Positions 10,667 through 23,100 of a DNA stretch of 64,000 nucleotides are shown here, one piece after another. The notes under the pieces are model-generated. The model had not been told where the DNA came from and ran no database searches. It worked only from the letters and a program-made list of their open reading frames with translations. How positions within the stretch are numbered: the stretch's first letter is position 1; every line of letters begins with the position of its first letter. The DNA lies in contig NC_088355.1 in the NCBI RefSeq assembly GCF_036884655.1, positions 25,171,001-25,235,000 of the forward strand, in the 5' to 3' direction. The position numbers and the translations under genes are program-made. This DNA is from Musa acuminata AAA Group (Eukaryota; Streptophyta; Magnoliopsida; Zingiberales; Musaceae).

Positions 10667-13600
10667 TGTCACGCCCCTCAAAATAACCAGGATTTTTTTT
10701 TTTTTTTTTAATTTTCGTCACAGACCAATCCAGGATCCAAACTAACGTTTGAGGACACTGAAAACATTCTATTCATATTCACATCCATAAAACCTGTGCA
10801 GTTTATAATCATATATCACCTCACTCGATAATTCACATTTATGGCAACCCAAGCCAACTTGACAAACATGAACAACATTTATAAATCCACAAGCTAAATA
10901 AATTATACAATCAGAACTCCAACTATTCACCACAAGTTCATATCACCATAAATTAGACTTAACATTCTGAAATTCCAAATAAGAGAGATCCCCTAACACT
11001 TGGACACAGTATATCCATTTCGGTTCATCGACAACATTTCATTACATACAAGACATACTTATACAACAATATCGTAATAACCAACCAGACTTGCCCATTA
11101 TCCTGAATAGCTATCCACTGCCTCAGCCCAAATCAAACATCTCGAAGAGTGACAAGCTGACCTGAAAGATTTATATAACAACGGAGTGAGCCAAAAACGG
11201 CTCAGCAAGTGACAAAGCATATTCAGAACAAAAGGAACGGTTTCAAACGAGTAAGGTATCATAATGCAAGGCAGAATACAAGAATTCTCAAGGATACCAT
11301 CTCAATAGATACCAAATCATACGTATCATGTCATTCAAAACATATTTGATCCATAACGAATGGGGCATAGAGTAATTGGAACATATCAATGGCAGATAGG
11401 ACATTTCAGAACATATCAGTTCATAGCAAATGGAGCACAGAGTAATTGGAACATATCAATGGCAGATAGGACATTTCAGAACATATCAGTTCATAGCAAA
11501 TGGAGCACAGAGTAATTGGAACATATCAATGGCAGATAGGACATTTCAGAACATATCAGTTCATAGCAAATGGAGCACAGAGTAATTGGAGCATATCAAT
11601 GGCATATGAAATGTTCCGGAGCATATCAACGGCATATGAAACATTTCGAAGCATATCATTAGTGAATGAAGCATTTCAGAGCATATCGAAAACAAATATC
11701 GTACAGAAGCTCAAACGTCGTCTTTGACGTTGCAAACATATCAATCTTATCCAAAGCATGTACAGAAACACATAACCAAAGCTCTGGATATCATATCAAA
11801 CATACAGAAGGTGTAGTGGGATCTCAGTCAGAATGTGATTCATCCATTTCTGAATGACCACCTGACAAAAGTCTCCCACGTCTGGGAGCTCCATCCACCC
11901 ACGTCTAGGTGAAGTCAAAGGGGGCCGGCAGAGCATCGCAGGCTCTAAGCAATATCCCACATAGCGGGACCCCACATAGCGGGCAAATAAGCGCATACCA
12001 GAATATCCCACGTAGCGGGACCCCACATAGCGGGCAAATCAGCGCATACCCTTTACCATTTCTGGCAAAGGTCCAGACAATCCCACACACCAGAGTACAA
12101 AAAGGCAGTTTCAACAAATTGCAGCATATATCGGAAGCACATGCGGAACAACAAACGTACATGTGCCTTTACGAGTCAATCCGAAGTAAGCAATAATCTT
12201 TCACAAGTATATTCAGATTTGAAGGGAATTGAAAGCAAGGGCACATATGGAATCCAAGCAATCACAAATAACTCAATTCAATAAGAAGATTTGATGAATT
12301 CAATGTCCAAAGGAATGAAACTGGAATAGGCACATATCGAAAGCAAATACGGAACAATAGGATATACATGTGCCTATATGAGTCAATACGATATAGCATA
12401 AACGTTACACAACAGTTTTCAAGAATGCAATAATTTTAAGGACAAGAGCATACAAGAATTCAAAGTAGTAATATAAAGCTCAATTGAATAAGAAGGCTAA
12501 AGGATATCAATTTCCAAAGGAATGAAACCAGAATATGAGAAATCGACCAAAGCTCGATTTCTGGCAGAATACAGAAGGCACATTGAACAAATGATTCAAA
12601 CTATCAATCGTGCTCCAATTTACTCAGAAATAATCATTGGATAATATTTTCAGATAAGACAGGCTTCATATGAATTGAATTGTCCAACAGAGAGAGTTAC
12701 AAATAATTTGGTAAGCAAGAGTCATAGAACAAAATCTCTGTTGGCAGAATTCATAATGTCAGATTCAACAGATAACTGGGCAGGTGTTTGGATTTCAGAT
12801 CTTTCAATCCATATATCAAAGAAAGGTCTACGAGTCTAGTTTCCAATGAAATCAGTTTTGAACAAATCAGAGTTTCCAACAAAGACTTATAGGCAGCTCG
12901 GTATCAAAAGGTCAGAATCTCAAAAGTTGCACAGATTCGAATCGTTACGTTTAAACAGGAGATATAATAAATGCAAGGCTAGAACAATTCAAAGTTCCTC
13001 ATATTCAAAGCAAATGTAGAGATAAAAATGGCAGTGAGGAAGATCAGGATACTTGCAATAGAAAGGATCGAAACAAGTGGGAAACTTGCAATAGAAAGGA
13101 TCGAAACAAGTGGGAAACTTGCCTTTCAAAGATTTCGATCCGAAGATCCAAAGAAGGTGCCAGCCCAAATCCTTCTACTTTTTCTCCGTGTCCTCTCTCT
13201 GTTTCGTTTTGTGCTCCCGTTTTCTTCCTTTCTTCGCAACTACATCACGTGTCAAACATCGAGGCACAGTCACCTGCTCTCTCTTACTCTCATTCCTTCT
13301 TTTTTTTTCTTTCCCAAACGCAGCTGCCACAGCCGCCGCCGCTGCCGCTGCCACAATCGCAGCCACGACCGCAACTGCGGTCACAACCGCAGCCCCCTTC
13401 CACTGCACTATTTCCTTCTTCCCTTCTCTCGTTCCTACTCTTTCTCTTTCCCAAAAGCAGCTACTGCAGCTACTGCAGCCACCACCGCTGCCGCAGCTAC
13501 CGCAGCCAACGTTGCAGCCGCAGCCGGAGTCGCAGCCACGGCCGCAGCCACCACACTCGCGGCCTCTTCTTCCTCCCCTGCTCATCTTCCTCTCCTTCTT

Positions 13601-14870
13601 CTCTTCCAACTGCAGCTGCCATCGCCGCAGCCGTAGCCCCTTCTCTTCTTCCTCTCCTTCCCTTCTTCCTTTCTCTTCTTCTTCCTTTCCTTCTCTTCTT
13701 TCCCAGCTGCATGCTGCAGTCGCAGCCTCAGCCACGGCCACAGCCTTTTCTTCCTCCCCTGCTCATCTTCCTCTCCTTCTTCTCTTCCAACTGCAGCTGC
13801 CATCGCCGCAGCCGCAGCCCCTTCTCTTCTTCCTCTCCTTCCCTTCTTCCTTTCTCTTCTTCTTCCTTTCCTTCTCTTCTTTCCCAGCTGCATGCTGCAG
13901 TCGCAGCCTCAGCCACGGCCACAGCCTTTTCTTCCTCTCCTTCTTCTCTTCCAACTGCAGCTGCCATCGCCGCAGCCGCAGCCCCTACTCTTCTTCCTCT
14001 CCTCCCCTTCTTCCTTTCTCTTCTTCTTTCCCTGCCACAGCTGCAGCTGCCACAACCGCAGCCGCAGCTACTTTCTTCCCTTCTCCTCTTCCTTTTCCTT
14101 CCTTTCTTCTTCTTCTCTTCTTCTCCTTCCTCCCCTTCTTCTCCCCGACGTCACCCACACCCTCTCCTCTGTTTCCTCTGCAGGAAACAGAGGTATCACA
14201 ACCTCTTCCCCTGCTTCCTCTTCCTCTTCTCTTCCTCTTCTTCTTCTTCTCCTCTTCGAACGCCCCACACCTCTCCTCTGTTTCCACCTGCAGGAAACAG
14301 AGGTGCTGCAGCCCTAGCTGCTGCCACCTCTCGCTCCTCTCCCTCTTCCCTCTCTTTTCCCTCTTCTTCTCCTCTTCCCTTTTCCTCCCCAACCCCACAC
14401 ACCTCCTCGCTGCAGCCTTGCCGCAGCTATCCTCTTCTCTTCTTCTTCTTCTTCTTCTTCTCTTCTCCCTCTTCTTCCTCTCTTCTTCTCCCCACGCCCC
14501 ACAGCTTCTCGCTGCAGCCCTCGCTGCAGCCACCTCCTCTTCTTCTTCTTCTCTACTCCCTCTTCTTCCTCCTCTCTTCTTTTCCCTCTTCTTCTTCTTC
14601 TTCTTCTTCTTCTTCTCTTCTCCCTCTTCTTCCTCTCTTCTTCTACCACTCTCCTTCTTCTCCTCACGCCCCACCGCTCTCTCTGTTTCTGGAAGAAACA
14701 GAGTGCGTGGGAGGCGGTGGGATAATACCGAATTTTTGGTTTTCCCTTTTTTTTTTCTTTTTTTTTGCAACTTAGCAGTTTAGTCCTTGTAATTTCTATA
14801 TTTACATATAGGTCCTCCAATTTACATATAAATCTTTATTAATAATTTTTTAAAAGCGAGGGGTATTACA
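10667..14870 (-). repeat. LARD-1a 5' LTR (4,204 bp)
   Basis: Near-identical to 4803-9024 at an offset of 5,864. Differences seen are nine point changes and loss of 3 bp and 15 bp of CTT repeat in the pyrimidine tract. The array at 11367-11734, the 51-bp pair at 11953-12051 and the pyrimidine tract at 13164-14785 are the counterparts of those in the 3' LTR. Confidence 0.92.
13164..14785. repeat. Pyrimidine-rich tract in LARD-1a 5' LTR
   Basis: Counterpart of 7300-8935 with the same 181-bp tandem organisation, but shorter by 18 bp through two CTT-type indels. Because both LTRs were identical at insertion, these length changes arose since then. Confidence 0.85.
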
Positions 14871-17544
14871 GTACCAAACCAGGTTTGAAAGGTTATCTAA
14901 TCAAACTCATGATTGGTCTCAAAAACAGCTATTGTGGACCTTCATTGAGGGCTTGAAGCCAGAGATCCGAGGAGAAGTTAAAGCACGACAACCGTATACG
15001 CTTATGGCAGCCATCTCTTTCGCACGACATCAAGAGGAGCAATTGAACCATGAAGCTCGGAGGACTAGGGTCTCTCCTCAACTTGTAATATTGAAGCCCT
15101 TAGCCCCCCCTACTGTCGACCAAGTCCCTACACTAAAGAGGTTAACAAGAGAAGAGCTTCGGGAGCGATATGCGAAGGGGTTATGTTGGCATTGTGACGA
15201 GCTGTGGAGCCGTGAGCATCGCTGTAGTAAAGGGGGACTTCTTATGATTGAACCGATAGAAGAAGAGGTCATTGAACATCCAAAAGAGAGCCTTGAACAA
15301 GAAGAAGAAGATGCAGAAGAAGAGCCACAACCGACCGAAGTTATGGTACATACACTAGCTAGCTACTCAAACCCGCAAACGATGAAAATTGGAGGCCTTC
15401 TCAAACAACAACCAATCACTGTTCTCATCGACACGGGCAGTACTACTAACTTCCTAAATAGTAAGCTTGCTGTTCGAATATCATTACCTATCAAGAATCG
15501 CTGCAGGTTTGATGTTAAGGTCACCGACGGACGGATTTTGAATTGTGATCATATGCGCTTGTAGGAGAAACTATTGCTGCAGGACCAAGAGATAATTGCC
15601 GATTTCTTCCTTCTCCCTCTTAACAATCATGAGGCCATGCTCAGAATTAAATGGTTGACAACATTAGGTGATATTTCTTGGAATTTTATGAAACTAATTA
15701 TGAAATTTTACAGTAAGGAGAAACAGGTGACATTGCACGGGAAACGTGGGGGCGACATAACAACGATTTGCACACAACAAATGGAGAATGTTTTGTATAA
15801 AGCATGCAGCGGCTTTTTGGTACAACTTGAGCAGCAAACTAAGGGAGAGCCAACATAATTTGAAGATCTAAATCTACTTCCTTTGCTTACTGAATTTTCA
15901 AATATATTTGACGAACCACGCAACCTACCTCTTACCTGTCGGCATGATCATTGTATAATGATTCTTCCAGGCAAATCTTCAGCAAATGCTCAGCCATATC
16001 AGTATCCACATCTCCAGAAGGATGAAATAGAAAGGATTATAAAAGAGATGCTCGAAACAGGAGTTATTCGGCCAAGTTGCAACCTCTACTCTTCGCCGGT
16101 GCTACTTGTACGCAAGAAGGACGGAACAAGGCGAATATGTGTTGATTACCGAGCTCTCAATGGCATAATCATCAAGGACAAATACTTTATTCCAATAGTA
16201 GATGAATTGCTAGATGAAAGGGAGCACAAATCTTTACAAAGCTGGACCTTTGATCCGGGTATCATCAAATACGAGCATGCGAAGAAGACATACGGAAAAC
16301 CACCTTTTGAACACACAACAACCATGAATTTTTGCTTTCTTCAACAAAAGGTGGAATATCTTGGGCATATCATATCAGAGGAAGGTGTGGCAGTGGACCC
16401 CTTAAAAATTGGAGTAATGCAAAACTGGCCGACCTTGAGAAACATAAAATTGCTACATGGCTTTTTGGGTTTAACAGGCTACTACCGCAAGTTCGTGAAA
16501 AACTATGGAAAGATCAGTGCACCACTTACTTCCTTACTAGAAAAAGATGTCTTCCAAAGGTTGGACAGAGCCTCCGCTGCCTTCGACAAACTTAAGGCAG
16601 CTATGACGACGACGCCGGTGCTAACACTACCAGATTTCAACCGACCCTTCATTATTGAGGCCGACACATCTGGAGTCAGAATTGGAGCCATTCTCATGCA
16701 AGATGGTCGAAAACTCGCATACACTAGCAAGGCATTATCTCCCTCCGATCAAAATATGTCAACATATGATAAAGAGATGCTCGCCATTGTGCGCGCAGCA
16801 ACGAGGTGGTGATTGTACTTGATCAGGCGATACTTTCAAATCAAGACCGACCATAAAAGCCTAAAATATCTCTTGGAGTAGAAGATATCTTCCCCCGAGC
16901 AGCAAAAATGGGTAACAAAACTTCTTGAATTTGATTTTGAAATAACTTACAAAAAGGGGAAAGAGAATGTACTTGTAGATGCGCTTTCGCAGCTACCCGA
17001 GCAAGTTGAAGTTTCGATCGTTTCACTTCCAACCAGCGACTTCCTTGAGGATATTAAGATGGAATGACAGGAAGATTCAGATACTAGTAAGATTATAAAA
17101 AAATTGGAGGAAGCACCAAGCCCCATGGCTCATTACAATTGGGACTCAAAAGAATTACACTATAAGGGATGCATTGTGCTTGTGACAAATTCTACTTGCA
17201 TCTTCAATAGCAGATTTTGGACAAAGTTATTCTATATGCAGGGTACTAAATTAAAAAGGAGTACGACATATCACTCACAAACCAACAGCCAACCGGAAGT
17301 TTTAAACAGGTGCTTGGAGACAACCCAAAGCCACCCACCAAATATGACTACCCAAAGAGAACGCCAAACCCAACCAAGCGCCATTATTGATCGACGGATC
17401 GTGACTCGACGACGACGACCCACTAATGAAGTGCTAATACAGTGGACGAACCTACCAATAGAAGATGCCACTTGGGAGAACTATGACGACTTGAAGATCA
17501 AATTCCCAGAATTCACGAATCATCAGCCTCGAGGACAAGGCTGA
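14871..17544 (+). pseudogene. Gypsy-1 gag-pol remainder (protease, partial RT, RNase H, partial IN, chromodomain)
   Basis: Order seen: end of gag with knuckle CWHCDELWSREHRC (about 15185), protease DTGST (about 15430), RT fingers, then a jump into the RT connection ([14 protein letters not shown], about 16340). RNase H (IIEADTSG), a short integrase piece and a chromodomain (IIDRRIVTRRRR..LPIEDATWENY) follow. The deletion after the HYEF position removes about 74 residues, including the FFDD box. A second deletion removes the IN zinc-binding and first two catalytic aspartate regions. A third removes the stretch between NRCLET and the chromodomain. Stops include TAG 15562-15564 and others near 15856, 16810, 16880 and 17065. 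Dead and originally non-autonomous. Confidence 0.88.
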
Positions 17545-17561
17545 TTTGAAGAGGGCGAGTC
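17545..17561 (+). other. Gypsy-1 polypurine tract
   Basis: tgatttgaagagggcgag lies immediately before the 3' LTR. The GAAGAGGGCG core is conserved in gypsy-2, -3 and -4. It would prime plus-strand synthesis. Confidence 0.7.
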
Positions 17562-17986
17562 TGTTAGGACTCTAGCTTGGAGAGTCCTAATTGAGAGGGA
17601 CATTCATGTAAACTGTTAGGACTCTAGCTAGGAGAGTCCTAATTGAGAGGGACATTCTGTTAGGACTCTAGCTATGAGAGTCCTAATTGAGAGGGGCATT
17701 CATGTAGGAGGTGTTTTCTTAGAGAAGAATTAAGAGTTGTAAGGGAATAGGAGTCTTGACTAGGAGTTGGTTAGAAGTAAGAGTCTTAAATAGGAGTCCT
17801 ATTTAGAGTTAGGGTTTAGAAGCCCTATAAATAGCCATGTATTCCTTCTCTTTTGATAAGCAATAGATGAATCTTTTCTGCAGCCTTTGAGCAGCAACTT
17901 GGAGGGAGGAACCCCTATAAAGTTCCAAGGAGGCCGATCCCCTAAAGAGATCAACCCCAAGTTTAGAATCTGCAAGGGTTCTAACA
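17562..17986 (+). repeat. Gypsy-1 3' LTR
   Basis: 425 bp. Same structure as the 5' LTR but retains the 11-bp segment cctttgagcag. Followed by the agttc target duplication. Confidence 0.93.
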
Positions 17987-18284
17987 AGTTCCAAATCCTT
18001 CTTGTTCTTTGGAAGGTGATTGTGTTCAACATTTTCATCATGTACATTGTGCACCATTTCATATGTCATCAACGAACCAATTAGTTCTTCAAGTGGTAAG
18101 TTGTTTAGGTTTTTAGCTTCTTGTATTGCAGTTACTTTTGAATCCCACTTCTTAGAAAGAGAACGCAAAATCTTGTTTACGAGTTCAAAATCCGAAAAAC
18201 ATTTTCCAAGAGCTCTTAAACTATTGACGACATCCGTGAAACGGGTGTACATGTCGTCTATAGTCTCGCTTGGTTGCATTCGTG
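17987..18284 (-). pseudogene. Copia-1 gag, second block (UBN2 domain)
   Basis: The minus strand encodes MQPSETIDDMYTRFTDVVNS...LVNKILRSLSKKWDSKVTAIQEAKNLNNLPLEELIGSLMTYE. This is the signature of the UBN2/gag-polypeptide domain of plant copia elements. It builds the capsid in functional relatives. The block is bounded by gypsy-1 on the left and LINE-B on the right. Confidence 0.88.
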
Positions 18285-18289
18285 AAACG

Positions 18290-18560
18290 GTACTGTAGCG
18301 GCGACGACACTGTAGCGGCAACGAGATCTCCCTAGGGCGATCTGACTCCTGCAGCGTTAGCTTTCTCCCATGGGCGACAATTCTATAGCAACGATCTGAT
18401 CTCCCTTACTGTAGCGGTGATCGGATCTCTTGCAGCGTCGGCTTCTCCCCAAGGGCGACAATACTATACCGGCGACCAGATCTCCCTAGGGCGACGGTAC
18501 TGTAGCGGCGATCTCATATACTGCGACGGCGGATTTTCCCTATGGAAACAATTCTATAGC
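18290..18560 (+). promoter_or_regulatory. LINE-B 5' UTR with GC-rich repeated units (candidate internal promoter)
   Basis: About three imperfect units of 80-100 bp, each beginning actgtagcgg and containing gatctccctagggcga-like and gggcgacaat.ctata.c segments. L1-type LINEs need an internal promoter in the 5' UTR, and tandem monomers there are known in some families. The promoter role is inferred from position and repetition only. Confidence 0.5.
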
Positions 18561-18583
18561 GGCGACTAGAAGAGGGATCAAAG

Positions 18584-19932
18584 ATGGCAACGACGGCACC
18601 TAGGGCTGGCGACAGTGGCGGGAGGGTTGATACGATGGTAAGACTCCCTACCGTTACCCCTCAATTGGCTCCTCCATATCCTCTCCAGAGAGAAACTCCT
18701 TCGACGAAACAGCATCGAAGTAGGTTGCGCTCTAGATCGCGGCAGCCTGCCCTCATTTCCAGTGACCCTAGGCCTTGGACTAGCCTCTTCAAGGCTCTGG
18801 TTGGAAGTCCGGATCTAAGCTTGGAATTCTTTACTCCAGAAGTTCAAGCTGATAAGAAGATTGATGTATATGAGACTGCTGATTCAGCAGAGCTTATTGA
18901 GACATGGTCTATGGCGATTGTTGGCTATGTGGTAGGTCTCAAAACATTTTATTTTCCACTATCCTCATTTATCAAAACTCAATGGGGAATATTGTCCTTT
19001 GATCTTCATATGCTGGAGAACGGATTCTTTGTCTGCAAGCTATACTCTGAAGAAGATTTACAACGGGTCCTTGAAGGATTCTGGACTATTCGCGGCCATC
19101 CAATGATTCTACGACGCTGGTCTCCTGATGTTCGTTTGGAGTTAGATAGCCTATAGTCTATTCCACTATGGGTATCCTTTCAAGGTCTTCCTCTACATCT
19201 TTGGAGTCGACGTTTTATTGCAAAGTTATGTAGCACTCTGGGACAACCACTCTACATCGACAAAGCAACAGTTGCTCAGACGAGATTAGCATTTACACGA
19301 GCATGTGTACTGGTTTCTTCCGACGAAGATCTTCCAAATGAGGTTTTCTATCGTGATCTTGATGGGAACACTCGGAAGGTACATGTCTCATATTCCTGGA
19401 AGCCACAATGATGTCAGCATTGCTTATCTTTTGGTCATGCAAATGGAGCTTGTTAGCAAACTCCAAACCAATCACAAAGGTCTATCGACCACGTCAAGCA
19501 CCTCAGCAACAAAACGAGTCTTCTCTAATGGCAGTAGCACCGATGGTGGCGAAGAATATTGAGCATTCCGACTCGCAAGGACAACACCACGGACAGAAGG
19601 ACAAATCCAAAACTATATCTCTTCCTATAATGTCGGAGCCTTCCACAACAGAGATTTCCCTTGGTACTAGTGGACAGGAGAAACATAAGTCAGAAACTTC
19701 ATCTCTTCCAAAATCATTGGATCCGTCCACAATAACTCAACAAACTCAGGCCCAATCAAATCTCGCCAGCAAGGATATTCTTCCTCAACAAACTCAGGCC
19801 ACAACAAACATCGCCAACAAGGATATTCTGTCTCAACAAATTCATGCCCAAACAAACTTTTATAGCCAGGCTACTCCAACAAGTACTATCCAGGATATTG
19901 TGCTGCAACAAACCCTGCCAATCAAGACCACA
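18584..19932 (+). pseudogene. LINE-B ORF1 (DUF4283-type RNA-binding protein)
   Basis: The first 190 codons are open: a basic N-terminus, then a DUF4283-like domain (SFDLHMLENGFFVCKLYSEEDLQRVLEGFWTIRGHPMILRRWSPD), the usual ORF1 RNA-binding module of plant L1 elements. A TAG at 19154-19156 interrupts it. The domain continues (IPLWVSFQGLPLHLWS) to a CCHC knuckle of spacing C-x2-C-x4-H-x4-C around 19410-19455. That knuckle is broken by a TGA just before its first cysteine. A Q/T/S-rich tail with NIANKDILSQQ-type repeats follows. LINE-E has the same protein with a different stop at the knuckle. Confidence 0.82.
19745..19860 (+). repeat. Repeated QQTQAQTN-SKDIL coding units in LINE ORF1 tail
   Basis: Three successive units of about 50-57 bp encode (Q)QTQAQSNLASKDILP, QTQATTNIANKDILS and QIHAQTNFYSQA. 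The same low-complexity repeat occurs in LINE-E (60421-60590 and again 61350-61510). It is a likely disordered linker. Confidence 0.6.
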
Positions 19933-20125
19933 TGATTCAAGGTATTTTAAAGTTTAAAAATCTGTAAGCTATAGATGAAGTGGATAAATATTGGAATAAA
20001 GCCATAAAAGGTAAGGATATTATGAGGGAGGAAAATACAAAACCGAAGGATAAGAAAAAGGATGGTACAGTCCATCCAAAGTCATCGGATGAATACCTTA
20101 CCACCTTTTCATTTCTTTATTACTG

Positions 20126-23100
20126 ATGAAGATAACATGTTGGAATGTTCGCGGACTTAATAAGCCGGAGAAATATCGGGAGCTTAACAGAATAATCAAG
20201 TCTGCCGCATGTGATATTGTTATTCTAGTAGAAACAAAAATTAAACAATCGTGCGTTCAAGCTCAAAAGAATTTAATATGGCCGGACGCAGAACTGTTTA
20301 CCAATGACTCAAATGAATCTTTTGGAAGAATATGGGTCTTATGGCATCCTAACTCTATTAATGCTTGGTTTATTTCTGCTACTGATCAATTCATTCATTT
20401 TAAGGTAGAGGATAAAAAGAATTGCTGTCAATTCAATTTTACTGGTATATATGCTTCAAATAGTATGCAAGAAAGAAATACTCTTTGGTCCGACCTGACT
20501 AATATTGCAAATGGCTGTCTCAATGTACCTTGGATTGTTCTTGGAGACTTTAATACTGTTCGGTACACAAATGAAAAAGAGGGGGGTAGACAACTTTCAG
20601 AAAGCCAGCTTCAAAGTTTTAATGATTACATTGACACTGCAGCTTTGTTTGATATGAAATATGTGGGTAATTGGCTCTCCTGGAGTAATCAAGGTGCTGC
20701 TAACAGAAAAATAATGGCTCGACTTCATAGGAGTTTGATTAATCATGAATGGTTAACAGTTTACCCAGATTCACTTTTAGAGTATGATGCTCCTTTGTTT
20801 TCTGACCATTCTTTAATGTATATACACGCAGACAAAGCGACACCAAGAGGCAAAAAATCGTTTAGATTCTTTAACATGTGGAGTACTCATCCTCAATTTC
20901 TTGATGTTATCAGATCTGCCTGGAATGTTAATGTGCATGGATCCCCCCCTTACATCTTATGTCAAAAGCTCAAAGCCTTTAAAACAGCACTAAAGGAGTG
21001 GAATACAAATACCTTTGGCAATATTACCACCACAGTTCAATTTTGTAGGAAGGAACTAATGTCATTGCAACATGAGCTGCAACTTCAGCCAAATGATGAG
21101 AATATTATCTACAAAGAGACAGAAGCCAGAAATAACTTCATGCAAGCCTTAAAACAGGAGGAAAGTTTTGCAAAGCAGAAGTCTCGACAGCATTGGCTTA
21201 CACTAGGGGATTCCAATACTAAATTTTTCTATGCTTCAATTGCTACTCAAAGGGCTGTTAACCGTATCAGCAAATGCAGAGACAAAGATGATAATCTTAT
21301 TGAGAATTTAGATGAGTTTAAAGCACACACAGAGCAATTTTTTTATTCCTTACTCAATCAAGCTGGGAAAACTAATAACATTCATGTGGAGCCGACTAGA
21401 AAACTTGATTCGAAAGCTATTTCAATCCTCAATGCCCCAATTACAGACAACGAAATTGTATGTGTTGTCTTTAAGTCACCAAAGCATAAAAGCCCAGGTC
21501 CAGATGGATTTCCAGCTGAATTTTACCAAACTGCTTGGTCTATTATTGGAAATGATGTGATCAAGGCTTGCCAACATTTTTTCTCTTCAGGTCATATTCT
21601 TAGAGAGATGAATTACACTTTTATTTCTTTAATTCCGAAGAATGCAGGGGCTGATTCACTAGAGAACTATCGACCCATATCATTATGCAACTTTGTTTAC
21701 AAGATCATCTCCAAAGTATTGGCAAATAGAATGACACAAGATCATTAGCCCAAATCAAGCTGCTTTCATCAAAGGGAGAAGTATACATCATAACATTTTG
21801 CTTACTAATGACTTGGTCAAAGATTTGCATTCAAAAGCAAGAGGGACTAAAATATGTTTTAAAGCTGATTTACGGAAAGCCTTTGATTCAGTCAATAGGA
21901 AATTTATCTATAAGATGCTCCTCGATATGAACTTCCCACAGCAATGGGTTAATTGGATTCAATCTTGCTTGGAAACTCCAAAGTTTTCGATTCTCTTTAA
22001 TGGCTCACCTATTGGTTTTTTTGGGAGCACGAATGGCATCCGACAAGGTGATCCACTCTCTCCGTATCTCTTTACTATTGCGATGGAAGGACTTAGCTGT
22101 ATGTTGGAACATGCAGTCTTAAATGGCAGCATTAAGGTACCCAATGCTGGCTCTATTTATATATCACATATAACATTTGCAGATGATTTACTTATCTTTC
22201 TCCAAAATGATCCAACTTCAGTAAAGAACCTGACTACTATTATGAATGACTTTGGTATGATTTTTGGACTTCAGTTAAATCATGCTAAAAGTAAAGTATA
22301 TATGAGTCATTACGTCGAGGATAAGGTCTTTATTGCATAATCTTTGGGGGTTAGTGAGGGAAGCCTGCCAGTTCCTTATTTGGGTCTCCCGCTCATATCC
22401 ACAAGCATTCACAAAACCCACTATCAGCCTATCCTGCAAAAAATAAATAATATAATTTCTTCTTGGAAAAATAGGCTTCTATCAAAAGCAGGACGACTCG
22501 AACTCGTCCGTTCTGTATTGCACTCCTACTCTATATATTGGTGTAATTCATTTCTTCTACCTGCTAGACTTCTCCAAGATATTGAACGGTTATTAATTAA
22601 CTTCTTCTGGAATGGCACAAATGACAAGGCAATGCATATGGTAAATTGGGATAGCATTTGTAAACCGAAAGATGAAGGGGGGCTAAACTTGAGAAATACT
22701 AGATATTGGAACCAAGAATGCCTGGTACAACAACTGTGGGATCTTTTGTAAAACAAATGTTCCTTATGGTCACAATGGGTTTCTGCTAGGTATCTTTCAA
22801 AGGAATCAATCTGGGAAATTTCAACAAGAACATACCACTCTGCAGCTTGGAAAGGAATTTTAAAGGCAAGGAATTGGCTAATCAAACATATTTCTTATGC
22901 AATCTCTTCTAGGACTAGTACTAATATGTGGTACGATCCTTGGGTGAATGGGAAGAGTATATTTCAATTATATGGCGACAGAATATGAAAAGATCTAGGG
23001 GCTCCCAAAGATTGGAAGGTTTCCGAGTTCATCACTTTGGCCGACTATCATAGCTATTCCAATCAGGAACAACTCTTTAGATATACTTATTTGGCCTCAT

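Larger units (their letters stand above)
4803..14870 (-). mobile_element. LARD-1a: non-autonomous Del/Tekay-like gypsy element with giant LTRs
   Basis: Two 4.2-kb LTRs (4803-9024 and 10667-14870, TG...CA on either strand) flank an interior of only 1,642 bp. The 5-bp duplication gtacc is at 4798-4802 and 14871-14875. Orientation is minus: the iMet PBS (plus-strand gctctgatacca, 10651-10662) is next to the right LTR, and the polypurine tract (plus-strand C-run) is at 9025-9037. The interior keeps only decayed gag and RT scraps. LTRs differ by nine substitutions and two microsatellite indels (18 bp) that I counted over 4.2 kb. This is the youngest datable insertion in the window, and it must have used proteins from another element. 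Confidence 0.93.
2569..17986 (+). mobile_element. Gypsy-1: deleted Ty3/gypsy chromovirus, host of LARD-1a
   Basis: LTRs lie at 2569-2982 and 17562-17986, both TG...CA, flanked by the 5-bp duplication agttc (2564-2568; 17987-17991). An iMet PBS follows the 5' LTR and a purine tract precedes the 3' LTR. The LTRs differ by five substitutions and one 11-bp indel (about 1.2%). Without LARD-1a the element is about 5.3 kb. Compared with intact gypsy-2 it lacks the RT catalytic core, most of the integrase and the integrase C-terminal part, so it cannot have been autonomous. The same deletions occur in gypsy-3 and gypsy-4, so it inserted already deleted. Confidence 0.93.

Noticed and set aside
4803..14870. 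A 5.86-kb tandem segmental duplication
   Set aside because: The duplicated blocks are TG...CA bounded, flanked by the gtacc duplication, and have a PBS and a polypurine tract at the inner edges. They are the two LTRs of one element.
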